A stretch of DNA of 5,958 bases, from positions 1 to 5,958 of the forward strand of contig CALJQI010000251.1 of assembly GCA_937980285.1 (NCBI GenBank), read 5' to 3'. This document shows, piece after piece, positions 1 through 5,958 of the stretch. The translations under genes were made by a program, and so were the position numbers. Numbering within the stretch: the first letter of the stretch is position 1; each line of letters opens with the position of its first letter. This stretch comes from an uncultured Gammaproteobacteria bacterium. GTDB lineage: Bacteria; Pseudomonadota; Gammaproteobacteria; GCA-001735895. The notes under the pieces are model-generated. The model was given only the letters and a program-made list of their open reading frames with translations, searched no databases and was not told where the DNA came from.

Positions 1-374
1 GACACCAGCGGGTAGATATTGTCGTTTTTATCGAGGTAAGTCTCGAAAGGGCCGAGCCCGTAAACGTTGGCGATCAGCGCGTTGAAATCGTTGCGCGGCT
101 GATCCGAGTAGACGATGGAGATCGGGGCCTTGGGCGCGCGCGCCCTGACTGCGTCGATCGCGCTGGCCACCATCGACAGCGAGGTTCCGGCATCGGCGGT
201 GCCCATGTCCGACAGCGTAAAGCCGCTGGCGATCGAGTCCTGCGGCAGGCTTTCGATGGCGTCGAGCACCATCGGTGTGGCCGCATCGATGACGTGCTTG
301 GCGCCGATGGTGGCCAGCGAATAGAGGCCGCCACCGCTCATGGTAATGCCTTCAGAATGCCCTCGAGTCCCCAT
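1..374 (-). CDS. SABATH-type SAM-dependent carboxyl methyltransferase, N-terminal part (gene continues beyond left edge)
   Basis: Only the first 124 codons are present. The translation shows three signatures of the SABATH (Methyltransf_7) family. These are an N-terminal SGGGLYS segment (residues 13-19), matching the family's Gly-rich start. Next is DMGTADAGTS (56-65), matching the SAM-binding DLGxSSGPNT motif. The third is DQPRNDFN (91-98), matching the LNDLPxNDFN segment. Family members transfer a methyl group from SAM to the carboxyl of small acids and are best known from plants; bacterial members are mostly uncharacterised. ATG 374 is chosen because AAGGGG (385-380) sits five bases upstream; a second in-frame ATG at 341 is a possible alternative. 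The gene lies 17 bases after lpxB on the same strand and is presumably co-transcribed. The substrate is unknown. The family call rests on motifs only, and the substrate-binding C-terminal half is not visible. Confidence 0.75.
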   Translation of the reverse strand, partial: MGTRGHSEGITMSGGGLYSLATIGAKHVIDAATPMVLDAIESLPQDSIASGFTLSDMGTADAGTSLSMVASAIDAVRARAPKAPISIVYSDQPRNDFNALIANVYGLGPFETYLDKNDNIYPLV

Positions 375-379
375 TTTCA

Positions 380-385
380 CCCCTT
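380..385 (-). promoter_or_regulatory. Ribosome binding site of the methyltransferase gene
   Basis: AAGGGG on the minus strand, followed by TG, is a strong Shine-Dalgarno match five bases before ATG 374. It lies in the 17-base gap after the tandem TAA TAA stop of lpxB. It supports ATG 374 over the in-frame ATG at 341 and suggests translation independent of lpxB. Confidence 0.6.
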
Positions 386-391
386 CGCTTA

Positions 392-1528
392 TTATTCGAT
401 CAACGATAAAACCAATTGTGCCATATTGCGAGCGCCGTCTCCCGCACCGAGATTGGCGCGCACGCGTTCGAGACCCGATTTGACCTCGGCGCGATAGTCT
501 GTATTTTCCAGCAGTTCGAAAAGCTCGGCGCTGAGCGAAGCCGGATTGGCCTGCTGCTGCAGGAATTCGCGCACCACCGCGTCGTCGGCGACGATGTTGG
601 CGAGCCCGATATGCGGAATCGTGATCAGGCGTTTCATGATCGAGTAGGATAATCCGGATATCTTGTAGACGATGCACATGGGCACCCCGAGCAAGGCGAT
701 TTCCAGCGTCACCGTGCCCGAGCAACTGGTGATCGCATCGCAACAGCTAATGACATCGTAGATATCGTCCTGGCTGACGATTATGTCGACACCCGCGTCT
801 GCGCATTGCCGCGATATCTGATCGTAATCGAGCGTCGACGCCACCGGCAGCAAAAACCTGAGCCGCGGATCGCGTTCGCGCATCAGGCGGGCGGTATCGA
901 GCATCAGCGGCAGCAGGCGGGAAATTTCACTATGGCGACTGCCCGGAAACAACCCGACGACCCTGTCGCTAGACGAGAGTCCCAGTTTGGCCCGCAATGA
1001 CTCTTTGTCGGTGTCGATTTTCACCTTGTCGACCAGCGGATGGCCGACGAAACTGACCGGGATACCGGCGTCTTCGTAGTAGCGCTGTTCGAATCCGAAA
1101 ATTACCGCCATGTGGTCGATCAGGCTACCGATCTTGTGGATGCGCCCGGGGCGCCAGGCCCAGACCTGCGGACTGATGTAAAACAGTACCTTGATGCCGA
1201 GTTCGCGCGCATGGCGCGCCATCTTCAGATTGAATTCGGGATAATCCACCAGCACCAGCAGGTCGGGACGGGTTTGTTCGAGCCGTTGCTTGACGATTGC
1301 CATCGCCTTCTTGATGTCGCCCCAGTGGCGCAACACTTCCACCAGTCCGACCACGGCGATGATCGAAGAGTCGAAAAATACGTCGACACCGGCGCGCTGC
1401 ATTTGCTGGCTGCCCATGCCGCTGAGCCGGATATCGGGCTGCAGCAGTTTCAGCTGTTCGACGAATTCGGCGGCATGGGCGTCGCCGGAGGCCTCGCCGG
1501 CGAGAATCATGACATGGGGCGGCTGCAT
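392..1528 (-). CDS. lpxB: Lipid A disaccharide synthase LpxB (GT19)
   Basis: Joins UDP-2,3-diacylglucosamine to lipid X (2,3-diacylglucosamine 1-phosphate) to form the lipid A disaccharide, at the inner face of the cytoplasmic membrane. The 378-residue product is close to E. coli LpxB (382). Family motifs in order are GEASGD (11-16), DYPEFN (95-100), SPQVWAWRPGR (119-129), GHPLVD (162-167), PGSRHSEI (195-202, with the conserved Arg), SGTVTLE (270-276) and GLANIVA (308-314). The start is taken as ATG 1528, which overlaps the upstream aminotransferase stop as TGATG. An ATG at 1552 would add eight residues (MRGRTRRL) that the family lacks and lies deeper in the upstream gene. The gene ends in tandem TAA TAA. 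Several motifs differ from E. coli (DYPEFN for DAPDFN, WAWRPGR for WAWRQKR), so it may not be the standard gammaproteobacterial lineage. The function is secure. Confidence 0.96.
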   Translation of the reverse strand: MQPPHVMILAGEASGDAHAAEFVEQLKLLQPDIRLSGMGSQQMQRAGVDVFFDSSIIAVVGLVEVLRHWGDIKKAMAIVKQRLEQTRPDLLVLVDYPEFNLKMARHARELGIKVLFYISPQVWAWRPGRIHKIGSLIDHMAVIFGFEQRYYEDAGIPVSFVGHPLVDKVKIDTDKESLRAKLGLSSSDRVVGLFPGSRHSEISRLLPLMLDTARLMRERDPRLRFLLPVASTLDYDQISRQCADAGVDIIVSQDDIYDVISCCDAITSCSGTVTLEIALLGVPMCIVYKISGLSYSIMKRLITIPHIGLANIVADDAVVREFLQQQANPASLSAELFELLENTDYRAEVKSGLERVRANLGAGDGARNMAQLVLSLIE

Positions 1529-2616
1529 CAGGCGGCGAGTACGGCCTCGCAAACGGCTGCGATTTGCGCTTCGCTCATTTCGGGAAAAATCGGTAGCGAC
1601 AGGCAGCGTTGCGCGCTCGCTTCGGTCACCGGCAGCACCGGTTGCGCGGTATTGTCGAACGCCTTCTGCTGGTGCAGCGGTATCGGGTAGTAGACCGCGC
1701 AGGACACGCCTTTTGCGATGATCGCTTCGCGCGCCTCGTCGCGTTCATCGCACAACAGGGTGTACTGATGAAACACGTGATCGCGATCCTGCGGGATCGC
1801 GGGCGTCTGGAAACGGCTGCCGGCGAGGCGTTCATTGTAAGCGCTGGCCACTGCCAGCCGTTTGCGATTGTACTCGTCGATATGCTTAAGCTTGATACGC
1901 AGGATAACGGCCTGCAGTTCGTCGAGGCGGCTGTTGTAGCCGATGACATCGTGGTGATACTGCTGGCTGCTGCCATGGTTGCGCAGCATCATTATCTGCC
2001 TGGCGGTGGCCTCGTCGGTGGCGGTGATCAGGCCGCCGTCGCCGTAGCAGCCGAGGTTCTTGCTCGGGAAAAAGCTGAAGGCCCCGGTACAGCCGATGGT
2101 ACCGGTGGTTTTGTTCTGGTAGCGGCTGCCGAAGGATTGGGCGCAGTCTTCGATGACCTTGAGCCCGTGTTTGTCGGCCAACGCCTGGATTTCGTTCATG
2201 TCGGCGGGCTGACCGAACAGGTGCACCGGCAGAATAGCGCTGGTGCGCTCGGTGATTGCGGCAGCAACCATTTCGGGGTCGATATTAAAGCTGCCGGGCT
2301 GGATATCGACAAAAACCGGTGTCGCGCCAACATATCGTATCGCCTCGGCGGTGGCGATAAAGGTAAACGCGCTAGTGATGACTTCGTCACCGGGCTGAAT
2401 GCCGGCGGCGAGCAGGGCGAGATGCAGCGCATCGGTGCCGGATGCGCAGCTGATGGCGAAGCTGGCGCCGAGATAATCGGCCGCTTCCTGGTCGAAGGCC
2501 TGCACGTTGGGTCCGAGAATGAAGCGGGTTTCGCCGAGCGCCTGCAAAATCGCGTCGTCGATTTCCGCCTTCAGGATTTCGTACTGACCCTTCAGGTCTA
2601 CCATGGGTATATTCAT
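1528..2616 (-). CDS. gnnB: DegT/DnrJ/EryC1 sugar aminotransferase, probable UDP-2-acetamido-3-ketoglucose aminotransferase (GnnB-like)
   Basis: PLP-dependent sugar-nucleotide aminotransferase of fold type I. Visible features are SGTDAL (59-64, phosphate-binding loop), VIEDCAQSFG (154-163, with Asp157 to pair with the PLP pyridine nitrogen), FFPSKNLGCYGDGG (182-195, Lys186 forming the Schiff base) and GYNSRLDELQA (226-236). The 362-residue length is normal. The sequence also resembles WbpE, which aminates UDP-3-keto-GlcNAcA. However, the placement between a Gfo/Idh/MocA dehydrogenase and lpxB favours the GnnB role: transamination of UDP-3-keto-GlcNAc, probably from glutamate, to UDP-GlcNAc3N for lipid A. 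The start ATG overlaps the gnnA stop as ATGA, with a weak AAGAG upstream, so translation is probably coupled. The family is certain; the exact substrate is inferred from neighbours. Confidence 0.85.
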   Translation of the reverse strand: MNIPMVDLKGQYEILKAEIDDAILQALGETRFILGPNVQAFDQEAADYLGASFAISCASGTDALHLALLAAGIQPGDEVITSAFTFIATAEAIRYVGATPVFVDIQPGSFNIDPEMVAAAITERTSAILPVHLFGQPADMNEIQALADKHGLKVIEDCAQSFGSRYQNKTTGTIGCTGAFSFFPSKNLGCYGDGGLITATDEATARQIMMLRNHGSSQQYHHDVIGYNSRLDELQAVILRIKLKHIDEYNRKRLAVASAYNERLAGSRFQTPAIPQDRDHVFHQYTLLCDERDEAREAIIAKGVSCAVYYPIPLHQQKAFDNTAQPVLPVTEASAQRCLSLPIFPEMSEAQIAAVCEAVLAA

Positions 2617-3557
2617 AATGACTCTTTGATCTGTGTTGTGATCGCAATCGCCGTTTCCAGCGCGCGCTTGCCATCCTCGCCGTTGACCAATGGCCGGGCG
2701 CCGGTTTTGATGGCGTTGATGAAATCGAGCACTTCCAGGTTGAGCGCGTCGTTGTCTTCGAAGCTCAGTTCCTCGTGCGTGATGTCGCGATAGCCCTCGG
2801 TGTTGTCGGTTTTGCCCTTGCGATTGACGGCCAGGATTTTCTCCTGGAAGTCCGCCGACAGGTAAGCGTGCTTCTGGAAAATGCGCAGCTTGCGTTCGCG
2901 TTTACGGCTGATGCGGCTGGCGGTAACGTTGGCGACGCAGTGGTTTTCGAACTCGATGCGCGCGTTGGCGATATCGATGGTTTCGGATAATACCGATATA
3001 CCGCTCGCGGATATGCGCGCAATCGGGCTGTCGATCAGGTCGAGGATGATATCGATATCGTGAATCATCAGGTCGAGGATGACGCTGACGTCGGTGGCGC
3101 GGGTGGTAAACGGCGCCAGCCGGGTCGATTCGATAAACTGCGGCCGCTGCATATGCTCGGTGATACCCAGCATGACGCTGTTGAAGCGTTCGATATGACC
3201 GACCTGCAGCACCGCGTTTTTCTGTTTTGCGATGCGGATCAGCGTTTCCGCCTCTTCGACCGACTCGGTGACCGGTTTTTCGATCAAACAGTGAATTCCC
3301 GCTTCCAGAAACTCGCGCCCGATTTTATAATGCAGGCTGGTTGGAACCACCAGGCTGATCGCATCGACCAGCGGGATGACATCACGATAATCGGTAAACG
3401 TCTCTGCACCGTGTTTTTCTGCGATAGTACGAGCGTTGTCGACGTTGGTGTCGACCACGGCAACCAGTTCGCAATCGGCGCTGGCGGCGTATTTATCAGC
3501 GTGCCATTTGCCGAGATGACCGACACCGACAACGGCAACCTTGAGTATTTGAGACAT
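2613..3557 (-). CDS. gnnA: Gfo/Idh/MocA-family oxidoreductase, probable UDP-N-acetylglucosamine 3-dehydrogenase (GnnA-like)
   Basis: NAD(P)-dependent sugar dehydrogenase of 314 residues. The N-terminal Rossmann domain has GVGHLG (11-16) and an acidic residue ending the second strand (VAVVD, 32-36), which favours NAD. EKP (93-95) carries the family's conserved Lys. GHIERFN (120-126) leads into the C-terminal domain, and LMIHDIDI (163-170) holds the His/Asp catalytic segment. In A. ferrooxidans GnnA oxidises the C3 hydroxyl of UDP-GlcNAc, and GnnB then aminates the ketone. The ATGA overlap with a GnnB-like gene, followed by lpxB, supports the same role here. The start ATG 3557 has no clear Shine-Dalgarno sequence, but it places the dinucleotide fold at the expected N-terminal position. 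Other Gfo/Idh/MocA substrates, such as uronic-acid sugar nucleotides (WbpB type), cannot be excluded from sequence alone. Confidence 0.85.
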   Translation of the reverse strand: MSQILKVAVVGVGHLGKWHADKYAASADCELVAVVDTNVDNARTIAEKHGAETFTDYRDVIPLVDAISLVVPTSLHYKIGREFLEAGIHCLIEKPVTESVEEAETLIRIAKQKNAVLQVGHIERFNSVMLGITEHMQRPQFIESTRLAPFTTRATDVSVILDLMIHDIDIILDLIDSPIARISASGISVLSETIDIANARIEFENHCVANVTASRISRKRERKLRIFQKHAYLSADFQEKILAVNRKGKTDNTEGYRDITHEELSFEDNDALNLEVLDFINAIKTGARPLVNGEDGKRALETAIAITTQIKESL

Positions 3558-3586
3558 AAGTGGCAGGGGTGAAAATCAAACGGCGC

Positions 3587-3616
3587 ATTATATATGGATG
3601 ACAGCCCAATTGCTAA
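3587..3616 (-). promoter_or_regulatory. Candidate sigma-70 promoter of the gnnA-gnnB-lpxB operon
   Basis: On the minus strand a perfect -10 box TATAAT lies at 3592-3587. TTAGCA (four of six matches to TTGACA) lies at 3616-3611, giving an 18-base spacer. Transcription would start near 3580, leaving a leader of about 23 bases before gnnA. The -35 box and most of the spacer lie inside the first codons of divergent rnhB. This was found by eye; the -10 is convincing and the -35 is moderate. Confidence 0.45.
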
Positions 3617-4235
3617 GCTGGACTGCAGTTTTCAATCTCCTTCCACCGCGGCCGATGACGATAATTTCGATCTCGTCGCCGGTATCGACGAAGCCGGGCG
3701 CGGTCCGCTAGCGGGATCGGTGGTCGCCGCCGCGGTAATCCTGCATCCGTCTCGCCCGATAGACGGATTGACCGATTCCAAGAAGTTGAGCGAGCAGCGC
3801 AGAATCCTGCTGGAGTCCGAAATCAGGGGGAAGGCCTTCGCTTGGGCGATCGCGGAAGCAAGCCAGCAGGAAATCGACGATATCAACATACTGCAGGCCA
3901 GCCTGCTGGCAATGAAGCGCGCGTTGCTAAATCTCGAGCGCAAACCCGGGCGAGTGCTGGTAGACGGTAACCGGCTGCCGCGGGTTGACGGTTACCGCAT
4001 GCGAGCGATCGTCAAGGGCGACCTCTACGAGCCCTGTATATCGGCGGCGTCGATTCTGGCGAAGAATCATCGCGATCGGCAAATGATCGAACTCGATCGG
4101 CTCTATCCCGAATACCAGTTCGCGCGTCACAAGGGCTATCCGACCGCGCTGCATCGCGAAATGCTGGCAAAGCACGGCGCTTGCGCGGCGCATCGCCGCA
4201 GTTTCAGGCCGGTAAGAGAGGTGCTCAATGGCTAG
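3594..4235 (+). CDS. rnhB: Ribonuclease HII
   Basis: Cleaves the RNA strand of RNA-DNA hybrids and removes single ribonucleotides from DNA. The product is 213 residues, against 198 in E. coli. GIDEAGRGPLAG (29-40) supplies the first Asp-Glu catalytic pair, VDGNRLP carries the third acidic residue, and SAASILAKNHRDRQM carries the fourth (RD). The C-terminal HKGYPTALHREMLAKHGACAAHRRSF block is characteristic of the family. ATG 3594 is the only usual in-frame start, because an in-frame TGA lies at 3570. It gives about 15 residues more before the catalytic core than in E. coli, an acidic, poorly conserved tail. The nearest Shine-Dalgarno-like stretch, AGGGGTGA (3566-3573), is 20 bases away, which is too far to be standard. 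rnhB sits 38 bases before dnaE, as in many gammaproteobacteria. Confidence 0.95.
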   Translation: MDDSPIAKLDCSFQSPSTAADDDNFDLVAGIDEAGRGPLAGSVVAAAVILHPSRPIDGLTDSKKLSEQRRILLESEIRGKAFAWAIAEASQQEIDDINILQASLLAMKRALLNLERKPGRVLVDGNRLPRVDGYRMRAIVKGDLYEPCISAASILAKNHRDRQMIELDRLYPEYQFARHKGYPTALHREMLAKHGACAAHRRSFRPVREVLNG

Positions 4236-4260
4236 CGATCATATCGGCGACCGCCGTAGC

Positions 4261-4267
4261 AGGGTGA
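4261..4267 (+). promoter_or_regulatory. Ribosome binding site of dnaE
   Basis: AGGGTGA lies six bases before GTG 4274. An in-frame TGA at 4265-4267 excludes any earlier dnaE start. The site therefore decides the start as GTG, giving an N-terminus fMQANRFVHLHLHSEYS that aligns with E. coli MSEPRFVHL. Confidence 0.7.
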
Positions 4268-4273
4268 CGACAA

Positions 4274-5958
4274 GTGCAAGCTAATCGCTTCGTACATTTG
4301 CACCTGCATAGCGAGTACTCTCTACAGGACAGCACGCTGCGGCTAAAGCCGATGGTCGAGCAGCTGCGCGCGCGCGACATGGGCGCGGTAGCGCTGACCG
4401 ATCTGAACAACATGTTCGCCGTGGTCAAGCACTACAAGGCGGCCACCTCGATGGGCGTAAAGCCGATCTTCGGCGCCGATGTCTGGATCAATCATCCCGG
4501 GCGCAAGGAACCGCTGAGCCGGCTGGTCCTGCTATGTCAGAACGACCACGGTTACCTGAACCTGAAGCGGCTGATTTCCAGGGCCTTCCTCGAAGGCCAG
4601 ACCGCCGACCGCGCCACCATCGATATCGAATGGTTGCGTGAAGCGAGCGAAGGGCTGATCGCGCTGTCGGCCTGCCTCGAGGGCGATATCGGGCTCGCGC
4701 TGCGCATGCAAAATAGCGAGCTTGCAGAATCCTGCCTGCGCGAGTGGGTCGACCTGTTCGGGCAACGATTCTTTCTCGAACTGCAGCGCTGTGGCCGCGC
4801 GCATGAAGAAAGTTATATCAGTCACGCGGTCGACTGGTCGCGCTCGCTGCAGGTTCCGGTGGTGGCGACCAACGACGTGCGATTTATCGACGCCGACGAT
4901 TTCGAGGCCCACGAGGTCCGTGTTTGTATCTGTACCGGGTTCACACTCGATGACGAGCGCCGGCCGAAACTCTATACGCGGCAGCAATACCTGCGTTCCG
5001 CCGACGAAATGGTCGAACTGTTCAGCGATATTCCCGAGGCGATTTCGAATTCGGTGGCCATCGCCGAGGCCTGTAACCTTCGCCTGACGCTGGGAGAAGC
5101 CTGCCTGCCCGAGTACCCGGTGCCGGCGGAACATACCACGGACAGCTTTTTCCGCCATGTTGCCAGCCAGGGTCTCGAAAAACGCCTCGAGTTTTTGCAA
5201 CAGCAAATGCCCGAGGGTGAACAAATCGACCGCGCACCCTACGACGAGCGCCTGAAGATCGAGCTCGATGTCATCATCGAGATGGGGTTTCCCGGCTATT
5301 TCCTGATCGTCATGGACTTTATCGAATGGGCCAAGAATCACCAGATCCCGGTGGGTCCGGGGCGGGGCTCGGGCGCCGGTTCGCTGGTTGCCTACGCGCT
5401 CAATATCACCGACCTCGACCCGCTTGCCTACGAGTTGCTGTTCGAGCGTTTCCTCAATCCCGAGCGCGTGTCGATGCCGGATTTCGATATCGATTTCTGC
5501 ATGGACCGGCGCGACGAGGTTATCGAGTACGTCGCCGACCACTACGGCCGCGACCAGGTTTCGCAAATCATTACCTATGGAACCATGGCGGCCAAGGCGG
5601 TGATTCGCGATGTCGGCCGCGTCATGTCGCATCCCTACGGCTTCGTCGACCGCATCGCCAAGCTGGTGCCGTTCGAGGTCGGCATGACGCTGGACAAGGC
5701 GTTGGAACAGGAAGAAGCCTTGCTCGAGCTGTATCAGCAGGAAGAAGAGGTCACCATGCTGATCGACATGGCGCGCTCGCTCGAAGGCCTGACGCGTAAC
5801 GTCGGCAAACACGCCGGCGGCGTGGTGATTTCACCGAGCGAGCTGACCGATTTCACGCCGCTATACTGCGAAGCCGGCGGCTCCGGACTGGTATCGCAAT
5901 ACGACAAGGACGACGTCGAGGCGGTTGGCCTGGTCAAGTTCGACTTTCTCGGCCTGCG
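4274..5958 (+). CDS. dnaE: DNA polymerase III alpha subunit DnaE, N-terminal 561 codons (gene continues beyond right edge)
   Basis: Catalytic subunit of the replicative polymerase. The reading frame is open from GTG 4274 to the window end. An N-terminal PHP domain (about 1-270) opens with FVHLHLHSEYS (6-16). Palm motifs follow: GPGRGSGAGSLVAYAL from residue 361, and PDFDIDF (402-408) with Asp405 and Asp407, equivalent to E. coli Asp401 and Asp403. The conserved block NVGKHAGGVV starts at residue 509, and VKFDFLGL carries Asp557, equivalent to Asp555. All three catalytic aspartates are thus present, while the fingers, beta-binding and tau-binding parts lie outside the window. Most PHP metal ligands are replaced as in E. 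coli (TDLNNM at 42-47, GADVW at 67-71, NDVRF at 200-204), so the PHP domain is probably not an active exonuclease. This is the E. coli type, not PolC or DnaE2. Confidence 0.97.
   Translation, partial: MQANRFVHLHLHSEYSLQDSTLRLKPMVEQLRARDMGAVALTDLNNMFAVVKHYKAATSMGVKPIFGADVWINHPGRKEPLSRLVLLCQNDHGYLNLKRLISRAFLEGQTADRATIDIEWLREASEGLIALSACLEGDIGLALRMQNSELAESCLREWVDLFGQRFFLELQRCGRAHEESYISHAVDWSRSLQVPVVATNDVRFIDADDFEAHEVRVCICTGFTLDDERRPKLYTRQQYLRSADEMVELFSDIPEAISNSVAIAEACNLRLTLGEACLPEYPVPAEHTTDSFFRHVASQGLEKRLEFLQQQMPEGEQIDRAPYDERLKIELDVIIEMGFPGYFLIVMDFIEWAKNHQIPVGPGRGSGAGSLVAYALNITDLDPLAYELLFERFLNPERVSMPDFDIDFCMDRRDEVIEYVADHYGRDQVSQIITYGTMAAKAVIRDVGRVMSHPYGFVDRIAKLVPFEVGMTLDKALEQEEALLELYQQEEEVTMLIDMARSLEGLTRNVGKHAGGVVISPSELTDFTPLYCEAGGSGLVSQYDKDDVEAVGLVKFDFLGL

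Noticed and set aside
375..391. Possible terminator after lpxB
   Set aside because: The 17-base gap has no hairpin or T-run and is largely occupied by the methyltransferase ribosome binding site, so read-through is expected.
1529..1552. Longer LpxB start at ATG 1552
   Set aside because: It would add MRGRTRRL, absent from the family, and lengthen the overlap with gnnB. ATG 1528 makes a tidy TGATG junction and gives the usual protein length.
1040..1690. Plus-strand open frame of 216 codons opposite lpxB
   Set aside because: Complement of conserved LpxB sequence with a low-complexity translation and no supporting ribosome binding site or family resemblance.
1609..2793. A 394-codon open frame on the plus strand opposite gnnB and the end of gnnA
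   Set aside because: It is antisense to two enzymes with intact motifs and overlapping start/stop codons. The translation has no recognisable domain and looks like a codon-bias shadow.
3034..3083. Short direct repeat of about 16 bases (ATCAGGTCGAGGATGA) inside gnnA
   Set aside because: It encodes the repeated ILDL-type segments in the LMIHDIDIILDLI stretch of the enzyme. The repeat is explained by protein sequence and has no third copy.
4532..5812. A 426-codon open frame on the minus strand opposite dnaE
   Set aside because: It lies entirely antisense to a well-conserved dnaE with all catalytic motifs, and its translation (rich in His, Asp, Val, Gly) matches no family I recognise. GC-rich codon bias explains the long shadow frame.

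Overview
The window looks like the chromosome of a moderately GC-rich gammaproteobacterium. The main reason is the rnhB-dnaE pair and a DnaE whose PHP, palm and thumb sequence follows the Escherichia coli type almost motif for motif. There is no sign of plasmid, phage or insertion-sequence DNA. Nearly all of the sequence is coding, and the gaps are only 17 to 38 bases long.

Left part (1-3557, minus strand): a tightly packed operon read from right to left. The order is a Gfo/Idh/MocA-family NAD-dependent dehydrogenase (gnnA-like), a DegT/DnrJ/EryC1 PLP sugar aminotransferase (gnnB-like), lipid A disaccharide synthase lpxB, and the N-terminal 124 codons of a SABATH-type (Methyltransf_7) carboxyl methyltransferase that runs off the left edge. 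gnnA and gnnB overlap by ATGA, gnnB and lpxB by TGATG, and the methyltransferase starts 17 bases after lpxB with its own good ribosome binding site. By analogy with gnnA/gnnB beside lpxB in Acidithiobacillus ferrooxidans, the first two enzymes probably oxidise and transaminate C3 of UDP-GlcNAc. The product, UDP-GlcNAc3N, would give lipid A with amide-linked rather than ester-linked acyl chains at position 3.

Right part (3594-5958, plus strand): rnhB (ribonuclease HII), then the first 561 codons of dnaE (DNA polymerase III alpha subunit) starting at GTG 4274. The window ends just after the third catalytic aspartate.

The two transcription units diverge from a gap of only 36 bases. A candidate promoter for the lipid A operon reaches into the first codons of rnhB. 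In E. coli the order is lpxA-lpxB-rnhB-dnaE on one strand. Here lpxB points away from rnhB, carries motifs unlike E. coli LpxB, and lpxA is not in the window. The lipid A block may therefore be a rearranged or acquired cassette next to a conserved replication pair. The most notable observations are the inferred diamino-sugar lipid A pathway and the unexpected SABATH-like methyltransferase at the end of it.
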